A DNA stretch of 19,265 nucleotides from Rhodocollybia butyracea (Eukaryota > Basidiomycota > Agaricomycetes > Agaricales > Omphalotaceae): assembly GCA_015501585.1 (NCBI GenBank), contig JADNRY010001001.1, positions 1 to 19,265 of the forward strand, given 5' to 3'. Below, in pieces: positions 16,695 through 19,265 of the stretch (within the stretch, counting starts at the first letter, position 1; every line of letters begins with the position of its first letter). The translations under genes and the position numbers were made by a program. Below the pieces are notes generated by a model, which was not told the DNA's origin, did no database searches, and saw nothing but the letters and a program-made list of their open reading frames with translations.

Positions 16695-16918
16695 ATGGTA
16701 GTTTGATAGGAAGAATGAAAAGCTTCCCATGATTGAGAAGCCGGCGTGAAGCGGCACCGCGACTATGTGCTTGTGTAAGCAGGGCACTCAGATACCTTCA
16801 GATACCCGCGTGCTTGTGTATCTGAGCGCCCTGCTTACACAAGCACATATTCGCGGTGCCGCTTCATGCCGGCTTCTCGATCATGGGAAGCTTTTCATTC
16901 TTCCTATCAAACCCCCAT
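16695..16918. repeat. 224-bp near-perfect inverted repeat
   Basis: The left arm (16695-16795) and right arm (16818-16918) are each 101 bases and match by eye as reverse complements at 95 of 101 positions. The spacer is 22 bases. Arms begin ATGG(TA/GG)GTTTGATAGG and end GCTCAGATAC-like next to the spacer. The spacer begins with a second CAGATAC-like copy. I found no convincing target duplication and no coding potential. It could be a foldback MITE, an inverted duplication at a break, or a hairpin RNA source. Confidence 0.9.
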
Positions 16919-17155
16919 ATCTGCGGTACGTATCGGGCGTTGTGGTCGCTGCACAGGACGATCAATAGAAGTAGAGGTCATTGCTGTAAGCCCCTCCCCC
17001 CGCGTAAGTAAGGGAATGATATTAAGCTGAGATTTCCGCCTAAAGGGCAAAAAAAAAGATGGAGAGAGACCATGTCGGACCGTTTTTCGCTCACAATGTG
17101 TCAACTAACGCCTTTCTTAGTTATTCCAGTTTGCTCCCTGCCAGGTTTTTGCGCA

Positions 17156-18099
17156 ATGAATACCTTTTTCCCCGATGTATGTATTTTGTTTCGTTTCGTA
17201 ACATGTTAACCTAGTTTACTGAACAGGAAACGCAACGACGCTGTGCCGCTGCACGCTTTCTTGATCTTTCTGCTCAAGAAGAAGAAGATGAGGAGGAGGA
17301 TGCTGAGCTCAAGAAAGTCGATTGGCAGGTTGAATGGGATGATTTGGAGGAAATGGAGGAAGCCGCAAAACTTCAAAATTTGAACCCCATTGCCGTAGCT
17401 CCCCTTTGTACCCAATACGACTCCACAAACAATCCTTGCCTTTTCAAAACATCATTACGCGGGAAGAACGATGCCTTGCCATCGAAGTCACAGAAATCTG
17501 CACTACTCCAGCTCCCCAGCTAGCCCTCCCATCGCCGCCTTTTGATTCCAGTCTATCATCACCTTTTCCCTGTCCTAATGCAACATTCACTCTAAATTAC
17601 CAAACCACTGCGTCTTCGCCAACCTCCGATGCCACTTCATTGATACGATCATCCTCCCCCCGCCCTGCTCTGTCGTTGGTTCCGCTACCCGAGCCCCCAT
17701 CCCCGGGTCCTCGGTTTGTCCCTTCTTTGTCCGCGGTCTCTGTTGAAGAAGAAGCACAGCGCGAGGAGCTTCCCTTGTATCTACAAAGGACATTGTGTGA
17801 ACATAGTGACCAAGAGTTTCTACTATGGTATCCGATATTCCTTGTGCAATGCCTGTTGATATGTACACGCAATTAATCTGTACTAACTCCTCTTTTCCTA
17901 CAGTGTGGTCACAAAAATCAAATCTACCGCACAATCCGAAAGGCCATCCTCAACAAATACGAGTAAGACGAAATGTTTTGAATTCCCCGACCACCCAATT
18001 ACCCGCCGACTTATTGCTGCAGTTTATTGCTCCCAGTTGCCAGTAGTATATTTGCAGGTTCCGTCCATGTCCAATGAAAATGTCGCGCTAGCCATGTAG
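17156..18099 (+). CDS. Multi-exon acidic protein, possibly Spt5-like; frame discontinuity
   Basis: ATG at 17156 opens a 7-codon exon ending at 17176. A 50-nt intron (GTATGT at 17177, ACAG at 17226) leads to an acidic exon reading RRCAAARFLDLSAQEEEDEE and then DWQVEWDDLEEMEEA. That frame closes at about 17523, while a second frame (17406-17827) carries a Ser/Pro-rich stretch and then LPLYLQRTLCEHSDQEFLL. A clean 76-nt intron (GTATCC at 17828, TACTAAC branch at 17881, TACAG ending 17903) joins it in phase to CVVTKIKSTAQS and AAVYCSQLPVVYLQVPSM, with TAG at 18097-18099. An acidic 'RFLD' N-terminus and an NGN-like segment recall the Spt5-like proteins expanded in Agaricomycetes, but this is tentative. 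The break between the two central frames is unexplained: either a weak intron or a frameshift. Confidence 0.45.
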
Positions 18100-18794
18100 C
18101 TGCGCTGGATAGGCGGTTTCATCTATCATCATAATCAGATGGTGATCGCTCCAGCTCTCCCATATGGCGCGAAAAAAATCGCGATTCCTCAGTGCGGGAA
18201 TGTGTACTGATGTCCCATTTGCTGGTAATATTTTGCGTTTAGAGCAGCATTATATCAGTAGAGGATCGGTACTTGCTCGCTCGCAAATGCTTATCACAAG
18301 CAGGATGGAATGATGGAATGATGGACTCCACCGTCACCACAGATGACCACATTACGAGCGTTTTCTTTCCCCAGACCGACTAGACCCCCCGTTTCAGCGT
18401 GGCTCTTGGGTCCGTCTTATTGGCGGAACCCCATTGTATTAGGGCGATGTGGGATGCATTTTTCGGCACCCAACCAGCAACAAATATCGAGAGGTGGTTT
18501 TAATTCCTCGAGTACCGCCAACGCAACAAGGTTTTGATTTTTTGGAAGGCCGGCTCAAAGCATAAACGTTTTCCTCTTACAGAGGAACGTGAACGCCCTG
18601 GACCTGCGCTTTTACTCTTTCTGCTGCTTGTAATCTCGCTTCACAGTTCCAGGATAAACCTACCGTTTTGTGGTCCTTGTTAGGCAAACCTCCCAAGCCA
18701 CCCACTATTCGGTTGTGCATGGCGGAATGCGAGGATCCCATCTCTTGTAATCACAATCTGACTTTAAAATCGTTCAACTTCTGCGGACAATCGT
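18100..18794 (+). other. No clear gene; possible upstream sequence of the recombinase
   Basis: A minor ATGGA run lies near 18305-18325. One frame near 18650-18790 reads PTVLWSLLGKPPKPPTIRL and then AECEDPISCNHNLTLKSFN, which looks protein-like and could be an upstream exon. I cannot place its splice sites and do not recognise it. Confidence 0.3.
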
Positions 18795-19265
18795 ATGTGG
18801 GTGGGTACCTTACAAAGTGAAGCCGTACATCCGGACCCAACTACCTTTTCTGCTTTTACTAATGCGCTTGGCGAGGTTCTTCCTGCTCCAGAATGGGTTT
18901 TGTGTGAATACGCAGCCTCCTTTGCCGGTTCAGTTGCTGGAGGCACCGCACGAGGCTACCTATCAGCGGTCAAGTCGTGGCACATCAGGAAAGGTGCAGG
19001 ATGGATGGGTGGAAAAAATCTCGGAGACATGTTACAAGGCATCGAAAGACAAGCTCCCGCGTCTTCTAGACGCGAAGAACGACTCCCAGCCAAAGAAGCT
19101 TATATTGTCCATCTTCACAATGACCTCGATCTCTCTGGTCGTAATAGGCTACATCTATGTGTAGCAGCACACGCCAAAGCTATGTGGTTGGGTCAGATGA
19201 GAGCCAGTGAGTCTCTTCCCATCAGCCCCAACATTACCAAGGTCTCCTCGATAACCGCACTGTGA
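18795..19265 (+). CDS. Tyrosine recombinase-like protein, partial (second family)
   Basis: The frame includes PAPEWVLCEYAASFAGSVAG, TARGYLSAVKSWHIRKGAGW, GIERQAPASSRREERLP, HLHNDLDLSGRN and AKAMWLGQMRASE. In fungal tyrosine-recombinase-like proteins (the Crypton/DIRS-associated group) this order is the core-binding domain (GGTARSYLSAVKAWH...) followed by the start of the catalytic domain; the Arg in QMRASE would be the box I arginine. The later HxxR and Tyr parts are not in the window. The frame closes with TGA at the last three bases after LPISPNITKVSSITAL, so it either has an intron at about 19205 or is truncated. The start at 18795 is only the first ATG. It differs in sequence from the recombinase at 9.9-11.3 kb. 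Confidence 0.65.
   Translation: MWVGTLQSEAVHPDPTTFSAFTNALGEVLPAPEWVLCEYAASFAGSVAGGTARGYLSAVKSWHIRKGAGWMGGKNLGDMLQGIERQAPASSRREERLPAKEAYIVHLHNDLDLSGRNRLHLCVAAHAKAMWLGQMRASESLPISPNITKVSSITAL

Noticed and set aside
18301..18325. Short GGAATGAT tandem run
   Set aside because: Only two to three units; an ordinary microsatellite-like stretch.
1..19265. CRISPR arrays, prokaryotic operons, phage genes
   Set aside because: None is present. Introns and element families point to a fungal nuclear genome.

Overview
The window looks like a transposon graveyard from a basidiomycete fungus, most likely an Agaricomycete (mushroom-forming fungus). The evidence is short introns (about 48-76 nt) with GT(A/G)(A/T/C)GT donors and CTAAC/CTGAC-like branch sites. 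In addition, protein families that I recognise from Agaricomycete genomes occur together here: a Ty1/copia polyprotein, Crypton-type tyrosine recombinases, a Ulp1-like (C48) protease and a KDZ-type transposase tail. No intact housekeeping gene, rRNA operon, CRISPR array or prokaryotic signal is visible. Identifications come from reading translations, not from a database search.

Layout. Positions 1-5.5 kb are mostly anonymous: one unrecognised minus-strand coding fragment at the left edge, a diverged exon-like repeat present twice (2.2 and 4.5 kb), and a cluster of short transposon-like motifs at 4.76-4.99 kb. Positions 5.5-9.86 kb hold a decayed minus-strand Ty1/copia element, from LTR remnants through RNase H, RT, integrase and protease to Gag. 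Two younger elements have landed in its coding region, each with a 5-bp target duplication and each leaving a reading frame that closes when the insert is removed. One is a 450-bp LTR-like unit (6922-7371) that contains a tRNA-like gene, itself split by a 158-bp foldback MITE. The other is a 518-bp miniature LTR element (TRIM-type, 8256-8773) whose two 117-bp LTRs differ at one base.

Positions 9.9-11.3 kb hold a Crypton-like tyrosine recombinase pseudogene on the minus strand; four introns give a phase-consistent model, and the catalytic box is destroyed by changes that look like C-to-T transitions. Positions 12.7-14.57 kb hold a degenerate Ulp1-like protease gene, also minus strand, with an acidic downstream exon. 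Positions 15.1-16.2 kb hold a KDZ-transposase C-terminal fragment joined to exons of another family. A 224-bp near-perfect inverted repeat lies at 16695-16918. On the plus strand a small multi-exon acidic gene, possibly Spt5-like, lies at 17156-18099, and part of a second, different tyrosine recombinase-like protein runs off the right edge.

The most notable signal is in the miniature LTR element. The 13 nt just after its 5' LTR are perfectly complementary to a stretch of the LTR where a TATA-driven transcript should begin, which is the arrangement of Tf1-type self-primed reverse transcription. The second is the three-level nest copia > LTR-like unit > tRNA-like gene > MITE.
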